64,000 nt of DNA from Acidianus manzaensis. GTDB lineage: Archaea > Thermoproteota > Thermoprotei_A > Sulfolobales > Sulfolobaceae. Within the stretch, counting starts at the first letter, position 1; each line of letters begins with the position of its first letter. Of the stretch, positions 20,249 through 33,857 are shown piece by piece. The translations under genes were made by a program, and so were the position numbers. The stretch covers positions 186,001-250,000 of the forward strand of contig NZ_CP020477.1 in assembly GCF_002116695.1 (NCBI RefSeq), given 5' to 3'. The notes below the pieces were generated by a model that saw nothing but the letters and a program-made list of their open reading frames with translations, did no database searches and was not told the DNA's origin.

Positions 20249-21192
20249 ATGAACACGATAACCCTAGCACAATTAATACTAGAAATACCAATAAATCAAC
20301 TCCCCTTACCAAAATCAACAACATACTACTACATAAACAAACTAAAAATAAAAAAGAGGAGAAAAGAAAGAACAACAACGCAAACAGTAACTTGCCCCAA
20401 ATGCAAATCACACAATGTAATAAAAAACGGATCATCAAGAGGAAAAAGAAATACAAATGCAAATCTTGCAACACTACATTCTACCAAGGAGAGAACCTTA
20501 GACTAAGCAAAGATGAAAAAGAATGATAATACAAATGTATACTCACAATATGAGTATGAGGGGTATTTCAGATATTCTTGTGAGAGACGTTCCCACTGTT
20601 TATCACTTGATTAGGAAGAAGGCTCTTGAGGCTTATCTCACTCTTATTGATCTTCAAGGCTCAAGGCTTGATCCGGCCTCATTCTGATCGGGTTTGTATA
20701 ACTCAAACTCGACTAATATGTTTTATATGAGGCTTGATGAAGGATTTTTATGTGGGAGAGAAGGTTTTTGATGAGCAGTGGACTTTTTTTATCGTGTTAG
20801 TTCAAAGAGGCAAGATTTGTGGGTTTGGAATTGTTTGATTGATGGTGTTCCTTATTTTGTTGTTGGGAATAGGAGTTATGGTACTTTGAGGTGGTTGTTG
20901 GGGTTTGCCTAAGGGTGGTGTTAGTTTTTATGATTATCAAGTTTATCAAGTTCTTGATGATCGTGTTGTTGGTAAGAGGTATACGTTTCGTGTTGAGGGT
21001 TATCATTCTATGGTAAGAAGTTGTTTAGCTCGTTTTAATCGTGATACTAAGGCTGTTACTAGGAGTGTTAGTATGGTTAATTATAGTTTGAGTTTACTTA
21101 TTGCCATGAAGGGTAAGGTGTTTTCTAGTGTTGTTACTCCCTTTAATCAAGTACGGTTGGAAAATATCAAAAGAGGATTAGAGAGAGTTTAA
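20249..21192 (+). pseudogene. IS1-like transposase, broken by frameshifts
   Basis: The first frame encodes residues ending in a zinc ribbon, CPKCKSHNVIKNGS. The second half of the ribbon, KYKCKSCNTTFYQ, continues in another frame after an A-run near 20447. A third frame from about 20520 reads RMIIQMYTHNMSMRGISDIL, an InsA-like helix-turn-helix. Further breaks follow near 20680 and 20780. DEQWTF (first catalytic Asp region of IS1) and the C-terminal VEGYHSMVRSCLARFNRDTK are still readable. In IS1 a single programmed slip joins InsA and InsB; here there are too many breaks for that, so I call it a pseudogene. Confidence 0.75.
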
Positions 21193-21198
21193 TTTAAT

Positions 21199-21238
21199 TC
21201 GTATTACATGCTAATTTTCATGGCTGCACTCCAACACT
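21199..21238 (-). repeat. Right terminal inverted repeat of IS1-like element
   Basis: This 40-base right end matches the left end at 39 of 40 positions in inverted orientation. Directly beyond it lies a degenerate copy of the dispersed repeat (21252-21283). Confidence 0.88.
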
Positions 21239-21251
21239 TATTTTACGATAG

Positions 21252-21283
21252 TTCTAATAGAGAGGATTGCCTTAATTTTCAGA
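21252..21283 (-). repeat. Dispersed repeat, copy D (degenerate)
   Basis: On the minus strand this reads TCTGAAAATTAAG, then CTCTC-like and TTAGA, resembling the start of copies A and B. It sits next to the right end of the IS1-like element. Confidence 0.35.
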
Positions 21284-21391
21284 CGCTACAGAAACTACCA
21301 TTATGTAGATTACCAGTAGAAAATTCTGATATATATTGAAATATAAAGGATATAAATAAGAAGAACAAAAAAGATTTAAAATAAGATTAAT

Positions 21392-21781
<390 letters not shown>

Positions 21782-21835
21782 TATATACTTACTTGCTTTC
21801 TATACTTAAAAATAATATACATCATGTTTTATGAA

Positions 21836-22119
21836 TTATCCGTATCTTAATGCTATGCCTAATCCGTATCTTGGATATTTCCAGATTATATTATTGAATG
21901 GGCAAGCAATTTTACATGCACCACACTCTACACAGTTTTCGTAAGATACTACTATCTTTCCATTTATCCATGAGTATACGTTAGCAGGGCAGACGGAAAT
22001 GCATGGCTGTGGAGTTCCGTATGTTTCTTCACATTTTTTGCAAGTCATTTGATCTTTTATTTCCAAATGCGGAATTTCATCTCTTTTATATCTTAAAGTA
22101 TATAATTTTTCTTCTATTT

Positions 22120-22123
<4 letters not shown>
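21836..22123 (-). CDS. fixX: FixX-like ferredoxin of the ETF:quinone oxidoreductase system
   Basis: This small iron-sulfur protein passes electrons from ETF to the quinone pool with FixC. The C-terminal half has CVECGACKIACP, and an upstream CISVCPANVYSW supplies further Cys ligands, so one or two clusters are possible. I prefer the ATG at 22123, which overlaps the fixC stop as ATGA and has GGGGGAG 8 bases upstream. The ATG at 22138 is an alternative. It is the third gene of fixAB-fixC-fixX. Confidence 0.88.
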
Positions 22124-25112
<2,989 letters not shown>

Positions 25113-25340
25113 TTATAATTATGAATTCTACATATTTAAACTCTTTTTCAGTTTTTTATATTTTAAAATAATAATCTAATATTTTAATAAATAAAAATTA
25201 AAAAAGTTTAAAAAAGTATTATTCAGCAATAGATTATCTTGTCAGTATATTTAATCAGCACTAAACATCTCTACCTTTTCGAACAAGTATATAAGACATT
25301 ATACCGAATGTTTTAATATTTTCAAATCAAACTAATTAAT

Positions 25341-26426
<1,086 letters not shown>

Positions 26427-26432
26427 TTAAAA

Positions 26433-26870
26433 ATGTATTTTGAAGATTTTCAAATTGGACAAAAATGGGAAACAAAAGGTAGAACAGTAACAGAAGCAGA
26501 CGTAGTACTGTTTACTGGATTAACTGGAGCTTTAAACCCATTATTTCTTGACGAAGAGTACGGAAAGAAAACCAGATTCGGGTCAAGAATTTTACCTGGT
26601 TTACTAACTGCATCATTCGCAGTAGGTTTAGCATATCAATTATCTACAGATCCTTTCGGAGAAGGATTTGTAGCATTAACCAAAGTAGAAATTGAAGCTA
26701 AAAAGGCAGTAAAAATTGGAGATACTCTTAAAGTTATAGTAGAAGTTGCTGACAAAAAGGAAAGACAAAAAGACGGAAGAATTTACTTGAATTTAACTAC
26801 ACTTAATCAGAATAAAGAAGAAGTTATGAAATTAAAGATGGAAATTTTATGTAATAAAAAAGAGGATTAG
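26433..26870 (+). CDS. MaoC-like enoyl-CoA hydratase
   Basis: This 145-residue hotdog protein has the hydratase motif LFTGLTGALNPLFLDEEYG. The usual Asp-x-Asn/His pair is altered to Ala-x-Asn, so activity may be reduced or changed. FGSRILPGLLTASFAVGLAY is the second signature. It is probably co-transcribed with the acyl-CoA dehydrogenase just upstream and would hydrate its enoyl-CoA product. It ends with a 4-base convergent overlap with the next gene. Confidence 0.82.
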   Translation: MYFEDFQIGQKWETKGRTVTEADVVLFTGLTGALNPLFLDEEYGKKTRFGSRILPGLLTASFAVGLAYQLSTDPFGEGFVALTKVEIEAKKAVKIGDTLKVIVEVADKKERQKDGRIYLNLTTLNQNKEEVMKLKMEILCNKKED

Positions 26871-27628
26871 CTTAATGCTTTATCCAAAAGCAAAATTCTT
26901 TTTAAATGCAAATGAAGATCTAAATCTGCTGTGAAGCCCATTCCTCCATGAATCTGTATAGAATCTAATATCGCTCTAAAAGCCTTTCTAAACGCATGAT
27001 CAAACACGTTACTTCTTTCTCCAGTAAGATATCTAGATCTAACTAATTCTAAACCTATAGTATCATCAACTATTTTGTGTTTTATAGCCTCGTATGAACC
27101 TATGGGTTTGCCAAAAGCTATTCTAGAATTTGAATAATTAATAGCACTTTTCATGCAAGCAATACCATGCCCAATAATTTGAGCTGAAGCAAAAAATTTT
27201 GCGTTATCGAAATTATATTCGCTGGAAGAAAGAGATACATCGCTTAATTTAAACATTTTAACTGAAGGATCAGGAGATTCAACTTCAATTAATTTAACTT
27301 TATCTCTGCTTATCATACCTTCGGGAGTCACTATTATTTCAGCTTTATCAGCATCAGGAAAATACTTCACTCCTAAAGTAGCTGGAACATCTGATCCTAG
27401 TAATGCTGACGTAGATACAATTGATGGTAATAGACTCTCTCCAATAAATTCTTGAATTAACAGAGAATTAACAGTAGATGTATTTTTTATAAAATCGAAA
27501 ACTCCTATATTCTTTAGCTCATTAAAGAGCGAAATCTCGTCTCTTCCTTTAAATCTTGCAATAGCCTCTGAAAATGATGATAAAACTAACTGTAAATCTT
27601 CATCCTTAGATTCTAAATCTAATAACAT
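26867..27628 (-). CDS. Short acyl-CoA dehydrogenase-like protein, probable heteromer partner
   Basis: At 253 aa this is much shorter than a usual acyl-CoA dehydrogenase (about 380). The middle beta domain is reduced, while the C-terminal helices are kept (SRIAFGKPIGSYEAIKHKIVDD and IQIHGGMGFTADLDLHLHLKR). HGGMG is the FAD-contacting motif, which the protein at 25341 lacks. The two could therefore supply complementary parts of a heteromeric enzyme. It is convergent with the MaoC gene, so pairing is inferred from proximity and sequence complementarity, not from an operon. Confidence 0.75.
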   Translation of the reverse strand: MLLDLESKDEDLQLVLSSFSEAIARFKGRDEISLFNELKNIGVFDFIKNTSTVNSLLIQEFIGESLLPSIVSTSALLGSDVPATLGVKYFPDADKAEIIVTPEGMISRDKVKLIEVESPDPSVKMFKLSDVSLSSSEYNFDNAKFFASAQIIGHGIACMKSAINYSNSRIAFGKPIGSYEAIKHKIVDDTIGLELVRSRYLTGERSNVFDHAFRKAFRAILDSIQIHGGMGFTADLDLHLHLKRILLLDKALS

Positions 27629-27730
27629 ATATTATAATAGTATATCTTAGGAATAATAAATATCTTTTTAAAAGAGTTAAAATCACTGGCCTCGACTTTA
27701 GCTTATTGTTACATTATTAAGATTGGTGAA

Positions 27731-27829
27731 CTACTCCGCCCTTACCGTAGGCCAACCAAACCATGATATAATAACATCTACAATATTTCCAAATATGATG
27801 ATGAGCCACATTAATCTGGTTCTATCCAT
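27731..27829 (-). CDS. 32-residue single-helix membrane microprotein
   Basis: An ATG at 27829 opens a 32-codon frame (MDRTRLMWLIIIFG... ending PTVRAE) with one predicted membrane helix at residues 7-24. The Shine-Dalgarno TAGGTGA lies 6 bases upstream and overlaps the stop codon of the zinc-finger frame (27838). That suggests translational coupling. It is too short for standard gene calls and I recognise no family. Confidence 0.45.
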   Translation of the reverse strand: MDRTRLMWLIIIFGNIVDVIISWFGWPTVRAE

Positions 27830-27837
27830 GAAATCAC

Positions 27838-28067
27838 CTAACTTATGCAGATATTATGCTTTTTGCAAATATGATCAAGTAACGCATTATAATTGCTAGA
27901 TTTCTTCTTACATATCATGCAATGTAAGGGATGATTAGTATATCTTATATGGTTAATAAGGGCAGTACGTGATGTAACGGAATAAGACATAAAGTACAGA
28001 CATATTCCGAAATCGCTTCATTTATGCTAACTTCAATAATATAACATGTTTGGAAAAGTAATATCAT
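27838..28067 (-). pseudogene. Two-finger C2H2 zinc-finger protein with a frameshift
   Basis: From an ATG at 27990 a 50-codon frame contains a complete C2H2 finger (C24-x2-C27-x12-H40-x4-H45). The residues before it match the second half of another finger (12 residues, H14, x5, H20). The missing CTLC pair (CxxC) is encoded directly upstream in another frame that can start at ATG 28067. A single -1 shift near 27988 would join them into a C-x2-C-x12-H-x5-H finger. Small C2H2 proteins are common in Sulfolobales and their viruses. It is either a decayed gene or one read from the internal ATG. Confidence 0.5.
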
Positions 28068-28190
28068 CTGTATATGTAGATTTCCCAGTTACGATAGAGT
28101 AGTGCTCTCGTAACTTCATAGGAATTGATTGAATATCAAGCTTAAAAGTAATAATCTAAAACTTGTTTTAAGTTATGAAGGATAAAAAAA

Positions 28191-28997
28191 TCAAACTTTC
28201 TTTTGTAATTCTTCAGATAGTTTAGTAACATCTGTAAATGTCTTTAACACAGGATGCCCGATTTGAGCATGTCTTGATTCATCTGTCTGAATGCTTTGTG
28301 TAGCGGTAGAAAACACGAAATCATTAGCTTTGTTAGCCATTGCAGCATAAGCTATAAATTGTAAGTTTGTAAATCCGGTTTCAAACGCAAAAGTTGTCAA
28401 TAACGCAAACTCTATTGCTGTAGTGCCTGTTATTGTGTCATCAAAAAATGATCTTGCTGCAATAGGTAACCAGCCATCTGTCCAGAACATTTTATGAGCG
28501 AATGCAAATTTTGGATTTACTGTTACATTATCATGAGATAATAATATCTGTAGTTGTGCATGTCTTACTTCATCCATCGAACCAAATGTAGCTAGGTTCC
28601 TCCATTCCCCCGCTTTAGCAAATCTGGCCATTCTTATTTCTGCAATTGCTGCCGTATATTCTGGTATTGGTACTGCAGTTATATGGAAGCAGAATGCTCC
28701 TTGATGATATGTTGAATCTAATTTTTTAACTAATTCGGCACGAATACCAGCATCTCTTACTGAAAATACTTTTTGGTCTTTTTCTTTTTGATTCTTAACG
28801 TACTCCCTATAAGTTACTTTATAAGGAGCATCGTATAGTTCTGCCCAAACGTCTATTGGTAAGTTAGGGACTCCCGTCATATCTACTGGGAATAGTTCTT
28901 CTTCCGATACATATTTTGGCGTCCATTCTAGTCTATTTTCTAAATCGTAGTACTCATCTCTTGTGGGTAATCTAGGTTCTTGCGGAGTTGGTTTCAT
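28191..28997 (-). CDS. Toluene/phenol-type diiron monooxygenase, alpha subunit N-terminal half
   Basis: This 268-residue protein is the diiron half of a TmoA/TouA-like hydroxylase alpha subunit (normally about 500 aa). All six iron ligands are visible: E113, E143 and H146 (DEVRH), E206 (FAFETGF), E240 and H243 (DESRH). Each is exactly nine residues later than in ToMO alpha as I recall it (E104, E134, H137, E197, E231, H234). The chain stops just after the second ExxH helix. The remaining half is encoded at 35021-35950. It has its own promoter and an operator-like box (29029-29046). It should hydroxylate aromatic rings in complex with the other half and the beta and gamma subunits. Confidence 0.92.
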   Translation of the reverse strand: MKPTPQEPRLPTRDEYYDLENRLEWTPKYVSEEELFPVDMTGVPNLPIDVWAELYDAPYKVTYREYVKNQKEKDQKVFSVRDAGIRAELVKKLDSTYHQGAFCFHITAVPIPEYTAAIAEIRMARFAKAGEWRNLATFGSMDEVRHAQLQILLSHDNVTVNPKFAFAHKMFWTDGWLPIAARSFFDDTITGTTAIEFALLTTFAFETGFTNLQFIAYAAMANKANDFVFSTATQSIQTDESRHAQIGHPVLKTFTDVTKLSEELQKKV

Positions 28998-29028
28998 TAA
29001 AGAATCTTAAACTTTATGAAAATAAAAG

Positions 29029-29046
29029 GGTTTTTCGAACCAGTTC
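29029..29046 (-). promoter_or_regulatory. Operator-like box and promoter of split alpha N-half
   Basis: On the minus strand this reads GAACTGGTTCGAAAAACC, followed by the TATA-like CTTTTATTTT about 22-30 bases before the ATG at 28997. It matches the box before the catechol dioxygenase (40218-40235) at 16 of 18 bases. It lies within the 52-base gap after the reductase gene. Confidence 0.65.
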
Positions 29047-29049
29047 TAA

Positions 29050-30297
29050 TCATAACAGTTTATTCAAGTTAAAAGTAAGGTCTTCTATCTCTTTCTGTTT
29101 CTTAGAAACGTCAACATTATTTAGGATTAACTTGTTTAATGCTAATAGCTCAACAGACTTTCTGTTTATTGCTAAATAACCTTTAATTAATCCACCCTTT
29201 ACATAGATGATGGAGAAAGATGGTTTCTGTAATTCTAACTTTCCTCTTATAATGTACTCATCATATTCCCTAGTTTCACCTGCAGATTCTATGTGTAAAT
29301 CAAAAATATCTGACCACACCGACGATATGAAATTATATTTTTGATTTTCATCCATCATATTCTTTGCTGCTAATTTACCAGTGTATTCTGCGTTATTCCA
29401 GTGCTCAATTCTTTTTCTCTTTTTACTTACTGGATCTAAGATGTTTGCAACATCTCCTGCAGCGTATATATCTTTCTGGTTTGTTTCTAGATATTCATTA
29501 ACCAAAATGCCATTACTTACCTCAATACCACTTTGTTGAGCTATTTCGGTATTTGGGACTATACCTACAGCAATTAATATTATGTCGCTCTCAATGTTTT
29601 TTCCAGAATTAGTTACTAGGACTCTTTTATTTCCTTTATTAATTATTTCCTTTCCACTATCATTTAAAATAAATGTAATGCCATTATTTTCAAGATACTG
29701 CTGCATGAACCTTGAGATTTTCTCATCTACGAAACTGCTCCATATATATGGTAAAGCCTCGATAATAGTTGTTTTAACGCCCAGCGTTATAAGACTCGAT
29801 GCAACTTCAACACCTATAAAGCCTCCACCAATAATTGTAGCAGTACTAGCATTTTTAATAGCATCTTTAATATTATTACAATCTCCTAAAGTCCTAAGAT
29901 AAAACACTTTATCCATGTTTTCTCCAGGTAAGTTTAGTTTTCTGGGCCTACCTCCTGTAGCTATCAAAGCCTTTTTGAATTTTATATAATCACCATTAAT
30001 TTCTATAACTTTATCTTTTGTATTTATCTTATTTACTGGAATATTTAATATTATCTTTAAATTTTCTCTTTTATAAAATTCTTCTGGCTCGAAAAATAAC
30101 TCCTCCATTTGCATTTTTCCTTTCAAATAGTCTTTTGATAATGGAGGCCTATCATATGGGTAGTATTTATCTGCTGTTATCATGGTAACTTTTGAATTAG
30201 GTTTGCTATTTATTATCTCTTTTAGAGCGTTATAACCTGCAATTCCACTACCTATTATTAAATATTCGGTTTCAAAATCCACAATGTTTTTTTTCAT
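29050..30297 (-). CDS. NAD(P)H:ferredoxin reductase (BphA4 / rubredoxin-reductase type)
   Basis: This 415-residue FAD/NAD-binding reductase has an N-terminal FAD motif ([17 protein letters not shown]), the family DRPPLSK motif ([14 protein letters not shown]), an NAD motif ([17 protein letters not shown]) and the C-terminal FAD motif [11 protein letters not shown]. It matches reductases that feed Rieske ferredoxins in aromatic oxygenase systems. It therefore probably reduces the Rieske protein at 34183 in place of a TmoF-type flavo-iron-sulfur reductase. It lies immediately upstream of the alpha N-half on the same strand. An AACAAGTT box is 25 bases before its start. Confidence 0.85.
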   Translation of the reverse strand: MKKNIVDFETEYLIIGSGIAGYNALKEIINSKPNSKVTMITADKYYPYDRPPLSKDYLKGKMQMEELFFEPEEFYKRENLKIILNIPVNKINTKDKVIEINGDYIKFKKALIATGGRPRKLNLPGENMDKVFYLRTLGDCNNIKDAIKNASTATIIGGGFIGVEVASSLITLGVKTTIIEALPYIWSSFVDEKISRFMQQYLENNGITFILNDSGKEIINKGNKRVLVTNSGKNIESDIILIAVGIVPNTEIAQQSGIEVSNGILVNEYLETNQKDIYAAGDVANILDPVSKKRKRIEHWNNAEYTGKLAAKNMMDENQKYNFISSVWSDIFDLHIESAGETREYDEYIIRGKLELQKPSFSIIYVKGGLIKGYLAINRKSVELLALNKLILNNVDVSKKQKEIEDLTFNLNKLL

Positions 30298-30321
30298 TCC
30301 ATAACTAATAAATGCTTCTCT

Positions 30322-30329
30322 AACAAGTT
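30322..30329. promoter_or_regulatory. AACAAGTT box upstream of the reductase
   Basis: This AAC-N2-GTT core lies 25 bases before the reductase start at 30297 and resembles one half-match of the boxes near 40 kb. Without the extended palindrome it is a weaker candidate. The rest of 30298-30950 has an inverted repeat GTGTGA/TCACAC (30590-30603) and AT-rich sequence with possible remnants of a decayed reading frame. I can support no gene there. Confidence 0.35.
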
Positions 30330-30950
30330 TTATTAATAAATAAACATACGAGTTTTCTTCAACTTTGAGTATGTTGATAGATATCTAACATGTATAATTT
30401 TCTACTAAAGATCTAAAATAGATTGAAGTTAATGAAAACTTAGATGACTTCATATAATGACAGTTATATGAAGGAACTGAGAGCATAATCGATTATGAGG
30501 AAGATTATATAAATAACATACTGTAAATACATGCACGATCTACAGATGATAGTCCTCTAACCAAACATAACAAAATTATTGCTTGAACAGTGTGACATCA
30601 CACTTGCGAGTTTTGATGGATTGAATACTTGTTCTTTAACAAAAGCAAGAAGTGAAAGATATTATAATCCTGGGGAAGAATGTTAGATAGAACATGATAA
30701 ACCTCACTAATAAAAAACTAGGTGATTAATGTGTTTACACAATAAGTTATCGATAAGGAACTTCCTCTTACCTTTAAACGTGAAACACTTAAGAGGAATG
30801 CTAATTAAAATTGAACAAATATTATAAGAGTATAATATAGTTCGCTATCTTTCTACTGTTATCCTAACCACACTGATAATAGAAATTACTGGAATATATT
30901 CGAATATGTTAGAGAATTATATATAAAATATAAGATTAAACTTACGTATA

Positions 30951-32027
30951 ATGAAAGCAGCTTTCCTAACCGAATTCAGAAAGGATCTCGTAATAAAGGA
31001 TACAGATGTGCCTAAGGTAGAGAAAGGTGATATTCTTTTAAAGATCAAGTACTGTGGTATCTGCAGATCTGATTGGCATTTATGGAGAGGTGATCCAGCT
31101 TTAGTGGCATACATGGAGTGGTCTGGAGGAAAACTTCCTATAATCCAGGGGCATGAGGTATATGGAGAGGTTGTTGAGGTAGGAGACAATGTAACTAGGC
31201 TTAAGGTAGGAGATAAGGTAGTTATACCTGCGTCATCTACGGGAGATAATAGAACGTGTAGATATTGTATGGATGGAAACTCTAACGTTTGTGAACATTT
31301 AGTAATACCAGGCTACGGAATAAACGGATGTTTTGCTGAATACATGCTAGTTCCAGAGAGATCTGTGGTTGATCTCGTTAAGATTCCTGAAGGAGTAAAA
31401 CCCGAGTGGGCTGCTTTATTATCATGTGGATTCGGGACATCATGGAATGCATTTACCATGAAGGCTAACCTTAAGCCTGGAGATATGGTTTTAGTCATTG
31501 GGACAGGAGGAGTTGGACTCAGTGCTATTGCAATAGCTAACGCCATTGGAGCAAAAGTTATTTCAATAGACCTTAATCCTACAGCTACTGAAAAAGCCAA
31601 GAAATTAGGGAGCATTGAAGCCTATTATTATTCTAATCCAGAGGAACTGAAAAAGATTGTGGATGATATAATGAAAACTCATGGACTTGTTGATGTAGTA
31701 TATGATACTACGGGCAATCCTGATGCTGTAACCTCTGCTCTCCCCTTAATAAGACCTCAAGGTACACTCTTGCTAGCAGGACTAATGATGAAAGGAAAAG
31801 AGACGTTTCCGCTACCAGCCGATCTAGTAGTGGCAAGAGAGATTAAAATACAAGGAGTTCTGATGCTACCCGCTCAAAAATTTGAAGGAATATTTAACTT
31901 GTTAAAAGAAGGCAAAATGAATTTGGATCCAGCAATTTACAAGTTCATAAGTTTAGAGGAAGCAAATAATGCATATAGGGAAATGAGCGAGTATAAGACT
32001 GCAGGAAGGATTATGATTAAATTCTAA
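30951..32027 (+). CDS. Zinc-dependent alcohol dehydrogenase (MDR family)
   Basis: This 358-residue medium-chain dehydrogenase has catalytic-zinc residues Cys36-Gly-Ile-Cys39-Arg-Ser-Asp, GHEVYGEVVEVG, the cofactor motif GTGGVGLSAIAIANAIGAK and a structural-zinc lobe CRYCMDGNSNVC. The lobe shows only three Cys, so one ligand is non-Cys or zinc is absent. It is in the aromatic island and would suit oxidation of a benzyl alcohol or another alcohol intermediate. The start is the ATG at 30951. Its promoter region overlaps a possible decayed frame. The physiological substrate is inferred only from context. Confidence 0.85.
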   Translation: MKAAFLTEFRKDLVIKDTDVPKVEKGDILLKIKYCGICRSDWHLWRGDPALVAYMEWSGGKLPIIQGHEVYGEVVEVGDNVTRLKVGDKVVIPASSTGDNRTCRYCMDGNSNVCEHLVIPGYGINGCFAEYMLVPERSVVDLVKIPEGVKPEWAALLSCGFGTSWNAFTMKANLKPGDMVLVIGTGGVGLSAIAIANAIGAKVISIDLNPTATEKAKKLGSIEAYYYSNPEELKKIVDDIMKTHGLVDVVYDTTGNPDAVTSALPLIRPQGTLLLAGLMMKGKETFPLPADLVVAREIKIQGVLMLPAQKFEGIFNLLKEGKMNLDPAIYKFISLEEANNAYREMSEYKTAGRIMIKF

Positions 32028-32253
32028 TTTTTTAAGAAATTATAATTTTTTCTAAAGTTAATTGCTTCTATAGTGTCTCTTATCTAGATCATAACTACTT
32101 TTAGCGAGTACATAATAATTACCTTTTAAAGTTAAAGAATAAGTCCATAATGTTTAGCATTAAATCTTCAAGTCAAGGGTATTATGTATTACTTACCAAG
32201 ACTAAATAAAAAGTAGTTTAACCTCTTATAAATAAGGGAGAAAAAAATTCTTT

Positions 32254-32721
32254 TTACAATATCTTATGTTTATCATACCAATTTTTGAACGTTTGATATC
32301 TATCATCTAATGCTTTTCTCATATATTGCACAGGATCTTCTTTATTAATTCTAAGTTGCATAACTAAGCTTTCAATTTTAGAATCTTTTTTCATTAATAG
32401 CTCAATAGCTTCTTTTCCATAAATTTCCTCTAACATCATTCTTCCCTCAAGAGTTGCATAACCTATATTCCATTCTTCGTTATAATCTGCTTTAGCATCA
32501 ACCTTATAGTCTGGAAACGCTCTCATAACTTTGTATTTTACTTGAACAGTTACTAGATCAGCTAAAGTACAACCTTTATTTGCAGTAAAAATTAGTCTAA
32601 TAAAAATTCTTTTCTCTTCATCATCTATATTTATTTCTCTGACCAATCCTAGGTCATATATGTTTATAGGAATTTCTGGATCGTATATACCTCTTAATAT
32701 TTCTACTATTTTATCTTTCAA
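32254..32721 (-). CDS. MIP18/PaaD-like (DUF59) protein
   Basis: Residues 1-75 form a MIP18/DUF59 domain with DPEIPINIYDLGLVREI. The C-terminal 80 residues are an extra helical region. MIP18-domain proteins help assemble or deliver iron-sulfur or other iron centres, and PaaD has such a role in ring-oxygenase clusters. This one is the last gene of the monooxygenase operon, so maturation of the Rieske cluster or the diiron site is a reasonable inference. It starts with TTG overlapping the beta-subunit stop by 4 bases. Confidence 0.75.
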   Translation of the reverse strand: MKDKIVEILRGIYDPEIPINIYDLGLVREINIDDEEKRIFIRLIFTANKGCTLADLVTVQVKYKVMRAFPDYKVDAKADYNEEWNIGYATLEGRMMLEEIYGKEAIELLMKKDSKIESLVMQLRINKEDPVQYMRKALDDRYQTFKNWYDKHKIL

Positions 32722-33848
32722 AGTTCTATGCCTCTTAGATATTCCTCATGTTCTTTCTTTATTTGAGATATTACATTATCATACGAGTTTTTGAATACTT
32801 CTTTAAAGCCCTCTGTAGTTTTGTAAGCTTTTTCTTTCCATTCATTTAACCACGGTTTTACAACATCTTTTAATGTTGTCTCTTTACTAAATGCAAACTT
32901 AAATAACTCAGCCACTTGATGCCTATGTCTTATTGTATCATTATAGTATGACATATTAATGTGTCTCATCATGTCATCTCCTTTTTGAGAAGCTAAATCA
33001 GTTAAATGCTGGAGCAATAGTTCGTCTAGTACAAATTTTACGCCAAGATTGTAAGCAACTAATGCTTCTCCATAGTCATATGTTACTAACATTTTTTCAA
33101 TTACTTCTCTGGCTGGCTGAAATATGGGACTCTCTTCAAATTGTTTTCTGTCTTCTTTTCCAAACCCGAAAGTTGGATAAACTATATCAAGCATTTTAAT
33201 TCTTTGAGCTATTCTTTGTACTCTTCTCATATGATCCATACTCATGAAGATAAAGATGTTAGCTATTGAGCTACTGGGGGCCATTGTTGCTAAATACGCT
33301 GAACCCATTTGTATGGTATGCCATATATATTTTAGAGGACCATATACATCGCGATAAAATTCCAGCATCTCTTCACTTAAATTCTGATCGTATTTTGTCG
33401 CTACAATTTCCTCATATAGTTTGTCCAGATATGTTTCATTATCATCAGCCGTATTGTTATATGTCTGATAAACTAACTTATACGGATCCTCATAATCATG
33501 CCATAGTCCTTTTTCAAATAATGGCTTTACAAATGGTGAGTTATCTCTAAAGTGTCTATACCATTTTTGGGTTATATGCTCAGTACCGAGCTCAAATGGC
33601 CCTTTATCATATACGTATGTTGGAGATCTAGGGTCTGCCCAATAAGCTAAACCATAAGTTACTATTTGATATTCTGTTGGTTTCTTTCTTCCAATTTTCC
33701 TTTCTAACATGGGCCACGTAGACCAAACTCTTTTATAACCTCTGAACTCATAATCTCTAAAGAACCTATCACCTTCAACACCAGTCTTAAATGCTCCAAA
33801 CAGTTCCTTATATCTTTTATACCATTCTAAATCTTCTAATTTAGTCAT
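32718..33848 (-). CDS. Diiron monooxygenase hydroxylase, beta subunit (TmoE-like)
   Basis: This 376-residue helical subunit has the ferritin-like fold of the hydroxylase alpha chain but lacks the metal ligands, as expected for the structural beta subunit. Recognisable segments are KRVWSTWPMLERK near the N-terminus and the long HFRDNSPFV / MDHMRRVQRIAQR helices. It has a GAGGTGA Shine-Dalgarno site before the ATG at 33848. The order C-half alpha, gamma, Rieske, effector, beta copies the bacterial tmoABCDE order. It dimerises with alpha to form the (alpha-beta-gamma)2 hydroxylase. Confidence 0.88.
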   Translation of the reverse strand: MTKLEDLEWYKRYKELFGAFKTGVEGDRFFRDYEFRGYKRVWSTWPMLERKIGRKKPTEYQIVTYGLAYWADPRSPTYVYDKGPFELGTEHITQKWYRHFRDNSPFVKPLFEKGLWHDYEDPYKLVYQTYNNTADDNETYLDKLYEEIVATKYDQNLSEEMLEFYRDVYGPLKYIWHTIQMGSAYLATMAPSSSIANIFIFMSMDHMRRVQRIAQRIKMLDIVYPTFGFGKEDRKQFEESPIFQPAREVIEKMLVTYDYGEALVAYNLGVKFVLDELLLQHLTDLASQKGDDMMRHINMSYYNDTIRHRHQVAELFKFAFSKETTLKDVVKPWLNEWKEKAYKTTEGFKEVFKNSYDNVISQIKKEHEEYLRGIEL

Positions 33849-33857
33849 AATCTCACC

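Larger units (their letters stand above)
20103..21238. mobile_element. Decayed IS1-like insertion sequence, 1136 bp
   Basis: The element is bounded by 40-bp terminal inverted repeats (39 of 40 matching) and contains remnants of an IS1-type transposase: an N-terminal zinc ribbon, an HTH-like segment and a DDE-domain tail. At least three frame breaks make it inactive. I see no clear target-site duplication. The left half of the plus strand is A/C-rich and G-poor, while the right half is G/T-rich and C-poor, an abrupt change near 20540. ISC1173-like elements of Sulfolobus have a similar size, but I have not compared them. Confidence 0.8.

Noticed and set aside
20797..21006. 69-codon minus-strand frame inside the IS1-like element
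   Set aside because: It is antisense to the readable DDE-domain remnant and is a low-complexity Thr/Asn string.
20103..21238. Programmed frameshifting as in active IS1
   Set aside because: IS1 needs one -1 slip. Here at least three frame changes and in-frame stops are required, which indicates decay.
28043..28050. AACATGTT match upstream of the monooxygenase N-half
   Set aside because: It lies within the zinc-finger coding remnant, lacks the extended arms and has no adjacent TATA toward a known gene. The 8-mer alone is expected about twice by chance in this window.
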